Assembly: GCA_036848175.1 (NCBI GenBank)
Contig: DAIUKO010000052.1
Location: forward strand, 1-31,755
DNA from: QHWF01 sp036848175
Lineage (GTDB): Bacteria > Acidobacteriota > Vicinamibacteria > Vicinamibacterales > CAVVIG01
DNA length: 31,755 nucleotides
Direction of reading: 5' to 3'
How positions within the stretch are numbered: the first letter of the stretch is position 1; the number at the start of each line of letters is the position of its first letter. Of the stretch, positions 1 to 6,605 are shown in pieces. Under the pieces are notes generated by a model, which worked only from the letters and a program-made list of their open reading frames with translations, had not been told where the DNA came from and searched no databases. A program made the position numbers and the translations under genes.

Positions 1-395
1 GCGTGATCGGCGCGCCCTCCTGCAGCAGCAACGACGCAAACGTGTGGCGCATCTGATGCGGTCCACGACGTGCGCGCCGGCGCCGTCGAGGATGCGATTG
101 AGCGCCTTGCGGACGTTCGATTCGTCGAGCGCCGTTCCGGTGACCGACGAAAACACCCACTCGGGAAACGGACGGCCGACCGCGAGCCAGGCGGCGCGCT
201 GTTGGCGTCGCCACAGCCGCGGCGCGGCGGTCAGCTGATCCGAGAGGTCTATGCGTCGACGCTGATGGTTCTTCGGCGTCGTCAGGACGCCACGAACGAG
301 GTTTCGCTGCACCTGCACGAAGCGGCGCTGCCAGTTGAAATCGCCCTGCGACGCGTCGAGATGTCCCCCGGCTCGAGGTACTTCGCCCACTGAGG
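1..395 (-). pseudogene. Decayed tyrosine recombinase (phage-type integrase) remnant, cut by the window's left edge
   Basis: Minus-strand translation gives typical integrase catalytic-domain text in two frames. From about 360 to 61 it reads FNWQRRFVQVQRN, then TTPKN with the beta-hairpin lysine at 271-273, then PEWVFSSVTGTALDESNV and RKALNRILDGAGAHVVD. From 61 to 1 the match moves to another frame, PHQMRHTFASLLLQEGAPIT, which holds the HxxR box. The two parts join perfectly if one C is restored at 60-61 (gaccgcat instead of gacccgcat), so there is a 1-nt frameshift in a C run. Around 335-380 the frame is disturbed again: LEPGDI lies in one frame and GDFNWQRRF in another. The N-terminal arm-binding and core-binding parts are missing. 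The tyrosine nucleophile would lie left of the window. It is probably a dead mobile-element remnant. The C-run shift alone could be a sequencing error, but the second break and the missing N-terminus argue for real decay. Confidence 0.8.
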
Positions 396-403
396 GCCCG
401 GCA

Positions 404-438
404 CTCCGAAGTTTCGGAGTTGCTCCGGTCATGTGGGG
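404..438 (+). promoter_or_regulatory. Tandem palindromic operator / putative sigma54 enhancer site, copy 1
   Basis: Two adjacent palindromes of the form CTCC-N8-GGAG. The first is CTCC GAAGTTTC GGAG (404-419), inside a perfect 8-bp inverted repeat with 2-nt centre (403-420). A 3-nt spacer (TTG) follows, then CTCC GGTCATGT GGGG (423-438). The same layout recurs three more times in the window, each time next to a sigma54-like promoter. This copy lies 95 nt before the -24 element at 534. It starts just beyond the broken end of the integrase remnant. Confidence 0.75.
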
Positions 439-533
439 CGTCCGTGATCGTGGGACCGGCATGTCGTTTCCGTTGGCGCCGCGTTTCGCCAGCGCGCCCG
501 TTTGATTCGCATCGTCCAGATTGAGAGGCCACA

Positions 534-549
534 TGGCACAGTGCGTGCC
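534..549 (+). promoter_or_regulatory. Sigma54-type (-24/-12) promoter for the porin-glutaminase operon
   Basis: TGGCACAGTGCGTGCC matches the RpoN consensus at the -24 block (TGGCAC). GG and GC are exactly 10 nt apart, with GC at 547-548. Transcription should start near 559-560, only about 4 nt before the ATG at 564, so the message would be almost leaderless. An operator copy lies 95 nt upstream. The -12 block is GTGCC rather than TTGCW, a common deviation. Confidence 0.65.
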
Positions 550-563
550 GTGCATCCGGCCAC

Positions 564-2108
564 ATGACGTTGTCGCGACCCTGGGCGGCTGTTGCCGCCT
601 TCGTCATTCTCCGTGTCATGGGACTTCCATCGGCCGCCCGCGCGCAAACGATCGAACCAGCCTCGGAGCTGGCGCAGCCGCCGCGCGTGGCGCAGCCGCC
701 GCGCGTGACGTGCGAGTCTGCGCCGGGAACACGCGAGCATTGCGCCGCGGACACATCGGCCGGCGTGGTGATCGCGCAATCGACTGGCAGCGCTCCATGT
801 CTGCTGGGAAAGACGTGGGGCTACGACGACACGGGCATCTGGGTGTCGGACGGCTGCAGCGGCGAGTTCGTCGTCGGCCAGGGCACGCAGCCGGTCCCGC
901 CGGAGCGGACGAAACCGCTCGAGCACGTCCCCAACGTCGGGTTCCTGCTCTATGACGGCGACAAGGGCCAGATCTATTTCCGATTGTTCAGTTACGCGCG
1001 TTATCTGAATCAGCTCGGGATCGACGATCGCTACACGGACGCATTCGGCCACACCCAGACCGTAAAAGAGCGGCAGGACATCCAGCTGGCCAAGTTCTTC
1101 GCTCCGTTCAGCGGATGGTTTCTCACGCCGAAGTTCCGCTATTACTTGTACGTCTGGTCGTCGAACGCGTCGCAGGGCGATCCCGCGCAAGTCGTCGGAG
1201 CCGGCAACCTCGCCTACAACTTCAATCGCTTTGTCAACGTCGGCGCCGGCATCACCTCGCTGCCCGCCGTGCGAAGCACTGAAGGGCAGTTTCCGTACTG
1301 GATCGGCGTCGACGATCGGTTGATCGCCGACGAGTTCTTCAGGGGCTCCTATACGAACGGCGTCTGGGTCCGTGGCGAGCTTCCGAACAAACTCGGTTAC
1401 CAGGCGATGTTCGCCACGAACCTGAGCATCCTCGGCGTCAGCGCCGCGCAGTTGGACAACAACATCGATACGCAGTCCTACATGCTGCGCTGGCTGCCGA
1501 CGACGGGCGAGTTCGGGCTGTACGGAACGTTCGGCGACTACGACTACCACGAGAAGGTCGCCACACGCCTCGGCGTGCACTTCACGCACAGTGTCGAGGA
1601 CAAACAGAGCCAGCCCGGCACGAACGCGATCGAGAACACTCAGATCCGCCTCAGCGACGGCAGCGTCGTCTTCACTCCGGATCTGTTCGGTCCAGGCATC
1701 ACCGTCAACACCGTCGACTACAAGATGACGAGCGTTGACGGCGGCATCAAATACCACGGCCTGTCGCTCGAGGGCGAGTACTACTGGCGATGGCTGACCG
1801 ACTTCACCGGCGTCAACACCGGCGGCATTCCCGATGTCTTCGACACCGGCTATCAGCTGCAGTCGTCGGCGATGGTGGTGCCGAAGATCCTGCAGGTCTA
1901 TCTGAGCGGCTCGCAGATCTTCGGCCAGTACGGCGATTCGTCGGAAATCCGTATCGGCGAGAACTGGTACTTCATGAAGGAACGCGGCCTGCGGCTCAAC
2001 ACCGAGTTCATTCACGTCAACAAGAGCCCGGTCGGCTACACCGCCTATCCGATGCCCGTCGGCGCGAACGGCAACATCCTCCACGTCAACCTCGAGATGA
2101 ACTTCTGA
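564..2108 (+). CDS. Outer-membrane porin-like beta-barrel with N-terminal DUF3011 domain
   Basis: 514 residues. A signal peptide covers about residues 1-28 (cleavage near ARAQ). A short repeat AQPPRV AQPPRV follows at about 37-48. Residues 50-102 form a DUF3011-like module with four cysteines (C50, C60, C79, C98) and the family's TWGYDDTGIWVSDGC text. From about 115 to the end the chain alternates aromatic and polar residues, as in phosphate-selective porin (OprO/P-like) barrels, and ends in NF with the C-terminal phenylalanine used for BAM-dependent assembly. The DUF3011 part probably sits in the periplasm or at the barrel mouth; its role is unknown. It is the first gene of an operon, 17 nt before the amidohydrolase. 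No clear Shine-Dalgarno precedes the ATG, in line with the near-leaderless promoter. The substrate cannot be read from the sequence. Confidence 0.85.
   Translation: MTLSRPWAAVAAFVILRVMGLPSAARAQTIEPASELAQPPRVAQPPRVTCESAPGTREHCAADTSAGVVIAQSTGSAPCLLGKTWGYDDTGIWVSDGCSGEFVVGQGTQPVPPERTKPLEHVPNVGFLLYDGDKGQIYFRLFSYARYLNQLGIDDRYTDAFGHTQTVKERQDIQLAKFFAPFSGWFLTPKFRYYLYVWSSNASQGDPAQVVGAGNLAYNFNRFVNVGAGITSLPAVRSTEGQFPYWIGVDDRLIADEFFRGSYTNGVWVRGELPNKLGYQAMFATNLSILGVSAAQLDNNIDTQSYMLRWLPTTGEFGLYGTFGDYDYHEKVATRLGVHFTHSVEDKQSQPGTNAIENTQIRLSDGSVVFTPDLFGPGITVNTVDYKMTSVDGGIKYHGLSLEGEYYWRWLTDFTGVNTGGIPDVFDTGYQLQSSAMVVPKILQVYLSGSQIFGQYGDSSEIRIGENWYFMKERGLRLNTEFIHVNKSPVGYTAYPMPVGANGNILHVNLEMNF
671..706 (+). repeat. 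18-bp direct tandem repeat, two copies, inside the porin gene
   Basis: GGCGCAGCCGCCGCGCGT occurs twice head to tail (671-688 and 689-706). It encodes the AQPPRV AQPPRV linker between signal peptide and DUF3011 domain. Copies are identical, which suggests a recent slippage duplication. Confidence 0.85.
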
Positions 2109-2125
2109 GCGATGAGGGAGAACGC

Positions 2126-3226
2126 ATGATCGGCCACAGAGTCCTGCGCAGCGCGCTGCCGCCGATCGTGGCGGCGTGCGTGGTGATCGGATCGACGCCG
2201 GCCTCGCGCATCGTTGCGGCGCAGCCACGCGACGCGTACGAAGTGAACGACACCCACTTCCACCTCACCAACTACATCCAGGAAGGGACGAACATCCGCG
2301 ACTTCCTGAAGATCATGGGCACCAAGGTCGGCCGCGTCGCCCTCTTCGGCATCCCGCTGCAGCAGCAGTGGTCGTACGGCAACAGCGGCGATTTCGCGCC
2401 CACCTACTACCTGCAGACGGACGCACCGCTTTACTACTACTCGTTCACCGACGCGTTCATCGCGATGGCGTATCGGTCGCTGCCGGCGGCCGACCGGGCG
2501 CGCTTCGATCCGATGATCACCGGCTTCAACCCGGCCGACATGTACGCCGCCGATCACATCCGGCGCGTGCTGACGACGTTCCCGGGCGTGTTCTCCGGCA
2601 TCGGCGAGTTCACCATCCACAAAGAGTTCGTCTCGTCGAAGGTCGCCGGCGAGACTGCGAGCCTGACCAATCGCGCGCTCGATCGCCTGCTCGATTTCTG
2701 CGGCGAAGCCGGTCTGGTCGCGCTCATCCACAACGACATCGACATGCCATTCCCGAAGCCGGATCAGGAGCCGTATCAGCTCGTGCAGCTGCGCGACCTG
2801 TTCCTGCGCCACCCGAAGACGACGATCATCTGGGCGCACGTCGGCCTCGGCCGGGTGATTCATCCGGTGAGGAACCAGCTCGCCATCGTCGAGAAGGCGC
2901 TCTCGGCGCCGGCGCTGTCGCATCTCAACTTCGACATCTCGTGGGACGAGGTCGCGAAATATCTGGTTGCCACGCCCGAAGCGGTCAAGGCCACGGCCGA
3001 TCTGATCAACCGGTACCCGGATCGGTTTCTGTTCGGAACCGACGAAGTCGCACCATCGAATCAGGCCGGGTATCTCAAGGTCTACACGCAGTACGCGCCG
3101 CTGTTCGCGCAGCTGACGCCGGAGGCGAGCCGGAAAGTCCGCATCGGTAACTACGAGCGTCTGTTCGACCAGGCGAGGCAGCGGGTTCGCGCCTGGGAAC
3201 GTGCCAATGTCAAAGAGACGTCGTGA
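2126..3226 (+). CDS. Exported metal-dependent amidohydrolase-family protein
   Basis: 366 residues. The start is ATG 2126, chosen because GAGGGAG lies 5 nt upstream and it begins a signal peptide (about residues 1-32, ending near VAAQ). The mature part is a TIM-barrel amidohydrolase (amidohydrolase_2/TatD-like). It shows HxH after strand 1 (DTHFH, H44 and H46), E161 in GIGEF, H202 in IHND, H238 in WAHVG and D306 in FGTDEV, which are the usual divalent-metal ligands and catalytic aspartate. The substrate is not evident; amides, lactones and decarboxylated aromatic acids are all used in this superfamily. It sits between the porin (17 nt) and the glutaminase (about 23 nt) and is probably co-transcribed. 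An exported location is unusual for this family and suits an operon that handles extracytoplasmic amides. Confidence 0.82.
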   Translation: MIGHRVLRSALPPIVAACVVIGSTPASRIVAAQPRDAYEVNDTHFHLTNYIQEGTNIRDFLKIMGTKVGRVALFGIPLQQQWSYGNSGDFAPTYYLQTDAPLYYYSFTDAFIAMAYRSLPAADRARFDPMITGFNPADMYAADHIRRVLTTFPGVFSGIGEFTIHKEFVSSKVAGETASLTNRALDRLLDFCGEAGLVALIHNDIDMPFPKPDQEPYQLVQLRDLFLRHPKTTIIWAHVGLGRVIHPVRNQLAIVEKALSAPALSHLNFDISWDEVAKYLVATPEAVKATADLINRYPDRFLFGTDEVAPSNQAGYLKVYTQYAPLFAQLTPEASRKVRIGNYERLFDQARQRVRAWERANVKETS

Positions 3227-3249
3227 GCGACGAACGTGGGAGGTCAGCG

Positions 3250-4290
3250 ATGAATCGAGTTCTTCGATACGTGACGCGCGGATGGCCGGCGGCGATCGCC
3301 GCCGCAGCCGTGACGGTGGTGGCGTGCATGCCGCTCGGCGCCCAGGGTGACGCACAGACCGCGGTCAACGCGGCGTTCAATAAGTTCAAGACTCTCAAAG
3401 AGGGCAAGAATGCCGATTACATTCCCGCCCTCGCCAAGGTCGATCCGAACCTGTTCGGCATCGCCGTGGTGACGGTGGACGGCAAGGCGTACATCGCCGG
3501 CGACGTCACGACTGAGGTGTCGATCCAGTCGATCTCGAAAGTGTTCACGATGGCGCAGGTCATCCAGGAACAGGGGCTGGAATCGATCGAGAAACAGATC
3601 GGCGTGGACGCCACCGGCGCGCGCTTCAATTCGATCATCGCGGTCGAGGCAGTCAAAACCGTCGTCGGCACCGGCGCGCCCGAGATGAACGCGCTGGTGA
3701 ATCCTGGCGCGATTTCTGCGACCAGCATGGTGCGGGGAAGGAACGCCGACGAGGTGTGGGGCAAGATCATCGGCTTCCACAACGACGCCGCGGGCCGTCA
3801 GCTCAAGGTGCTTCAGGACGTGTACAAGTCGGAGTCCGACACCAATCAGCGCAACCAGGCGATTGGCGCGCTGATGCTGGCCTACGGCTATATCAAGAGC
3901 AACTGGCAGCAGGCGGTCGATCTGTACACGCGCCAGTGCTCGATCGGCGTCAACGCAAAAGATCTCGCGATGATGGCGGCGACGCTCGCGGCCGGCGGCA
4001 AGAACCCGGTTTCCGGCAAGCAAGTCATCGATGCGGGCAAGGTCCCCGGCGTGCTGGCGGTGATGGCCACCGCCGGCCTGTACGACGATTCAGGCAAGTG
4101 GCTCTATCACACGGGGCTTCCGGCCAAGAGCGGCGTGGGCGGAGGAATCCTGGCGGTGTCGCCCGGCAAGTTCGGGATCGCGGTCATATCGCCTCCGCTC
4201 GACGACGCCGGCAACAGCATCCGCGCGCAGCGTGCGATCGCCGACATTTCGAACGCGCTCGGCGGCAATCCGTACGCGGCAAAGCGGTAG
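3250..4290 (+). CDS. glsA: Exported glutaminase (GlsA family)
   Basis: 346 residues; hydrolyses L-glutamine to L-glutamate and ammonia. The ATG at 3250 has GGGAGG 8 nt upstream and opens a signal peptide (about 1-31, ending LGAQ). A GTG 27 nt earlier is in frame but less well placed. The serine-dependent glutaminase fold shows the catalytic SxxK (S94-I-S-K97 in SIQSISKVF), the NPGAI loop (LVNPGAI) and the glycine-rich KSGVGGGI strand near the C-terminus. Length is slightly above the usual 300-330 because of the leader. Most bacterial GlsA enzymes are cytoplasmic, so a leader is notable: ammonia and glutamate would be released in the periplasm. It lies in the sigma54-type operon with porin, amidohydrolase and DUF481 protein, and pairs logically with the exported asparaginase encoded at 16262. 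Confidence 0.92.
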   Translation: MNRVLRYVTRGWPAAIAAAAVTVVACMPLGAQGDAQTAVNAAFNKFKTLKEGKNADYIPALAKVDPNLFGIAVVTVDGKAYIAGDVTTEVSIQSISKVFTMAQVIQEQGLESIEKQIGVDATGARFNSIIAVEAVKTVVGTGAPEMNALVNPGAISATSMVRGRNADEVWGKIIGFHNDAAGRQLKVLQDVYKSESDTNQRNQAIGALMLAYGYIKSNWQQAVDLYTRQCSIGVNAKDLAMMAATLAAGGKNPVSGKQVIDAGKVPGVLAVMATAGLYDDSGKWLYHTGLPAKSGVGGGILAVSPGKFGIAVISPPLDDAGNSIRAQRAIADISNALGGNPYAAKR

Positions 4291-4312
4291 CACCAAACGC
4301 GGGCGGCACCGC

Positions 4313-5386
4313 ATGTGCGTCGATGACGGAGCGCAACGACGTCGGCCGAGCGTCTCCTGGCGCGCGCGGATCGCCGCGTCGGTCGTCCTGACTGTCTGCC
4401 TGACTCCGGCCGCCGCGGCGCAGCCCAAAACCGACGTCGTGTCGCTGGCCAACGGCGATCGCATCACTGGCGAGGTGGTGCGGCTGGAGCGAGGCAAGCT
4501 CGAGTTGAAGACAGACGACGCGGGAACGCTCTACCTGGAGTGGGACAAGCTTCTCAGCGTCGTCGCGCTCACTCGACGGGTCGAAGTGCTGGCGAGCGAC
4601 GGCCGGCGGTTTCTCGGCAGTCTCGGGCCGGCGCCGAACCGCTCGATCAGCGTGATCACAGATCAGGGGCCGGTGTCGCTGCCGATGATCGACGTGACGT
4701 TGATCACGCCGATCGGAGAGAAATTCTGGCGGCAGCTCGACGGCGGAATCGACGCCGGCTTCAGCTACACGCGGTCGAGTGGCGTGGCGCAGCTGAACCT
4801 GAATTCGGAAACGGTGTACCGCAGGCCGGCGTTCTCGGCACGCGTCAGCGCGTCGCTGACCCTGACCCAGAAGGAGGATGATGAGAACCGCGACGATCGC
4901 GGAACGCTCGAAATCTCGTACCTCCGCTATCCGTGGCAGCGCTGGTTCGTGACCGGGGCGGGACGGTTTGAAACCAACGAAAGCCTGGGACTCGTGCTAC
5001 GGTCGCAGGTGGGCGCCGCGGTCGGCCCGCGCCTGGTCAACAGCAATCGCGCGCAGATGACGATCGGCGCCGGTCTCGCCTTCAACGACGAGCAGGGCGT
5101 GGACGTGCCCGCGACCCAGAACGTCGAGGCGCTCTTCATGTTCCGCTCGTCGTACTACACCTACGATCGCCCGAAGACGAACATCGATCTGAGCGCGCAG
5201 TACTATCCGAGCTTGAGCAACATCGGACGCCAGCGCCTCCAGTTCGACAGCGGGATCACGCGCGAATTCTGGAAGGACCTCTTCATCGCGATCAATGTCT
5301 ACGACACGTTCGACAGCCGCCCGCCGAACCCGGAGGCTCTGAGAAACGATTTCGGCGTCGTGGCGTCGATCGGCTGGAGTTACTGA
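4313..5386 (+). CDS. DUF481-family outer-membrane protein
   Basis: 357 residues. ATG 4313 is preferred over an in-frame upstream start (4232) that would overlap the glutaminase gene. The chain then opens with a basic stretch and a signal peptide (RIAASVVLTVCLTPAAAAQ). After it comes a small beta domain (VSLANGDRITGEVVRLERG, residues about 40-130) of the kind that precedes DUF481 barrels. Then follow about 220 residues of amphipathic strands with DUF481 features (LNLNSE, QRWFVTGAGRFE, FGVVASIGWSY). It ends in an aromatic residue, as outer-membrane proteins do. It follows glsA by 22 nt and is the last gene of the operon. Function is unknown for the family; some members are annotated as salt- or alkali-stress induced. 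Confidence 0.82.
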   Translation: MCVDDGAQRRRPSVSWRARIAASVVLTVCLTPAAAAQPKTDVVSLANGDRITGEVVRLERGKLELKTDDAGTLYLEWDKLLSVVALTRRVEVLASDGRRFLGSLGPAPNRSISVITDQGPVSLPMIDVTLITPIGEKFWRQLDGGIDAGFSYTRSSGVAQLNLNSETVYRRPAFSARVSASLTLTQKEDDENRDDRGTLEISYLRYPWQRWFVTGAGRFETNESLGLVLRSQVGAAVGPRLVNSNRAQMTIGAGLAFNDEQGVDVPATQNVEALFMFRSSYYTYDRPKTNIDLSAQYYPSLSNIGRQRLQFDSGITREFWKDLFIAINVYDTFDSRPPNPEALRNDFGVVASIGWSY

Positions 5387-5393
5387 CGCTCGC

Positions 5394-5425
5394 GGCTGGC
5401 CGGCGGAACATCGCCGCCGCCAGCC
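5394..5425. terminator. Possible bidirectional hairpin terminator between convergent genes
   Basis: GGCTGGC-CGGCG (5394-5405), loop GAACAT, then CGCCG-CC-GCCAGCC (5412-5425). This makes a 12-bp GC-rich stem with a 2-nt bulge in the 62-nt gap between the DUF481 gene (ends 5386) and the barrel gene on the other strand (ends 5448). There is no T-tract on either side, so intrinsic termination would be weak or aided by protein. Confidence 0.45.
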
Positions 5426-5447
5426 GCCGCTCGATCAGGCAAGCACC

Positions 5448-6295
5448 TCAGAAGCGGACGCCAAACGTAATCGGGAAGTACTGCGCGTTGGTGGAAAGGT
5501 TCGTCGTTGTCGTCGCTCCGGCGGGCGGGTTGATCGTCGGACCCCACACGTAGTGAAAGCGCGCCTCGACGTAGAACTTCACTTCCTTGCCGAAGGTCAC
5601 CCCGCCGCCGAAGTTGATGCCGAAGTCATTCGACGATCGGTCGCCGAGGATGTTGTCCACCGATACCACCGCCGGATAGCAGACGTACCAATACGGATCG
5701 CAGAACGTCGTGTATCCGAGCGCGGGCGACGTGATCTGGACGATGCGGTGNNNNNNNNNNNNNNNNNNNNNNNNNNNNNNNNNNNNNNNNNNNNNNNNNN
5801 NNNNNNNNNNNNNNNNNNNNNNNNNNNNNNNNNNNNNNNNNNNNNNNNNNGATCGCAGAACGTCGTGTATCCGAGCGCGGGCGACGTGATCTGGACGATG
5901 CGGTGATAGAGGCCCATACCGCCGAGGACGTAGCCACCGAGGGCTCTGTCTGGGCTCATGCTCTTGTAGACCGCGTTTCCGGTGAAGGCGTGCATTTGAT
6001 GGTTGCTCTCGAGCAGCTGGTTAGACGTCGGTCCGCTCGGCGTCACGCTGACGGGGATGACGCGCTCGGGGCCGTTCATACGGGCATACATGTACTCGCC
6101 CTGCACGCCGAACGTCGGACTGATGTTGAACGTCGCTGCGAACTGTCCGTTCCAGCCGGTGTCGAAGCTGTCCTTGAAGTTCCCCTCGGGGAGCGCCACG
6201 CCGAAGCCGATGTTGATGTCCACCGGCTTCTGGTCTTGCGCAGCCACAGGCGCCGCGACGAGGATCCAGAACGCCCCCACCATTAGTTTCCGCAT
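5448..6295 (-). CDS. Small OmpW-like outer-membrane beta-barrel, interrupted by a scaffold gap
   Basis: The start is ATG 6295, with GAGGAG about 9 nt upstream; an in-frame GTG at 6304 is less likely. It opens with a signal peptide (MRKLMVGAFWILVAAPVAAQ). Barrel-like text follows: VDINIGFGVALPEGNF, GVQGEYMYARM, GYVLGGMGLYHR. After the gap it reads FGINFGGGVTFGKEVKFYVE and ends ITFGVRF with a terminal Phe. The 55 bases on either side of the N run (5696-5750 and 5851-5905) are identical. Collapsing the copies and dropping the Ns joins both halves in frame through CDPYWYVCYPAVVSVDN, giving one intact protein of 230 residues. The break is therefore an assembly artefact. A sigma54-type promoter (6341-6356) and an operator copy lie upstream. 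The transported or sensed molecule is unknown. Confidence 0.85.
5696..5905. other. Scaffold gap (100 N) flanked by a 55-bp duplicated contig end
   Basis: The Ns occupy 5751-5850. The 55 bases before them (5696-5750) are repeated exactly after them (5851-5905). This is the signature of two contigs that overlap but were not merged by the scaffolder. The true distance is negative: about 155 bases should be removed. Confidence 0.93.
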
Positions 6296-6340
6296 GACAC
6301 ACACTCCTCAATTTGGTGAAACACGCTGATGCGTGGCGAG

Positions 6341-6356
6341 CATTGAGAGTGCCAAC
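6341..6356 (-). promoter_or_regulatory. Sigma54-type promoter for the OmpW-like gene
   Basis: On the minus strand, TGGCACTCTCAATGCT: a perfect -24 block, GC of the -12 block at the correct 10-nt distance, and TGCT at the end. Predicted start is about 6330, giving a leader of about 35 nt that contains GAGGAG before ATG 6295. The operator copy at 6421-6455 lies 64 nt upstream. This promoter, the operator and the weaker plus-strand promoter fill most of the 310-nt gene-free stretch 6296-6605. Confidence 0.75.
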
Positions 6357-6420
6357 GGCAGGAAACGGCCGAATCCGCGGTCAGACGCCTCGCGGAACCG
6401 GAGCCGCCGCGCATTCGCCC

Positions 6421-6455
6421 GTCCGATATTTCGGAGTTACCCCAATCCCGTGGGT
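6421..6455 (+). promoter_or_regulatory. Tandem palindromic operator / putative enhancer site, copy 2
   Basis: GTCC GATATTTC GGAG (6421-6436), spacer TTA, then CCCC AATCCCGT GGGT (6440-6455). The first palindrome is close to consensus and the second is degenerate, as in the other copies. It lies between the divergent OmpW-like gene and the sigma54 activator gene, so it could serve both, including autoregulation. Confidence 0.7.
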
Positions 6456-6509
6456 GATCGTGCTCGTTGGGCGCGGCCGTACGCGGCCGAAGATCCGCTC
6501 GCGCGCGAT

Positions 6510-6525
6510 CGGTCAATGTTTTGCA
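6510..6525 (+). promoter_or_regulatory. Weaker sigma54-like promoter before the activator gene
   Basis: CGGTCAATGTTTTGCA has GG and GC with the correct spacing and a full TTGCA -12 block, but the -24 block is CGGTCA rather than TGGCAC. It is 54 nt from operator copy 2. It would give a start near 6536. Chance occurrence is possible. Confidence 0.4.
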
Positions 6526-6605
6526 CAAACGCCGCCGTCTTTCTCGTCTTCACGTGACTGACAACGAAGCGGTGACGCTTGAACAGCACGGTCGATCTGC
6601 GCGCG

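Noticed and set aside
44..393. Small plus-strand frames at the left edge
   Set aside because: They are opposite the integrase remnant, whose minus-strand text is clearly recognisable.
429..2228. 599-residue open frame antisense to the porin gene
   Set aside because: It mirrors a well-supported porin with signal peptide. The antisense protein is Arg/Ala/Val/Asp-rich with no domain text, a common by-product of high-GC codon use.
5553..5937. Open frames reading through the N run
   Set aside because: They are artefacts of the placeholder length. The duplicated flanks show the correct joining frame.
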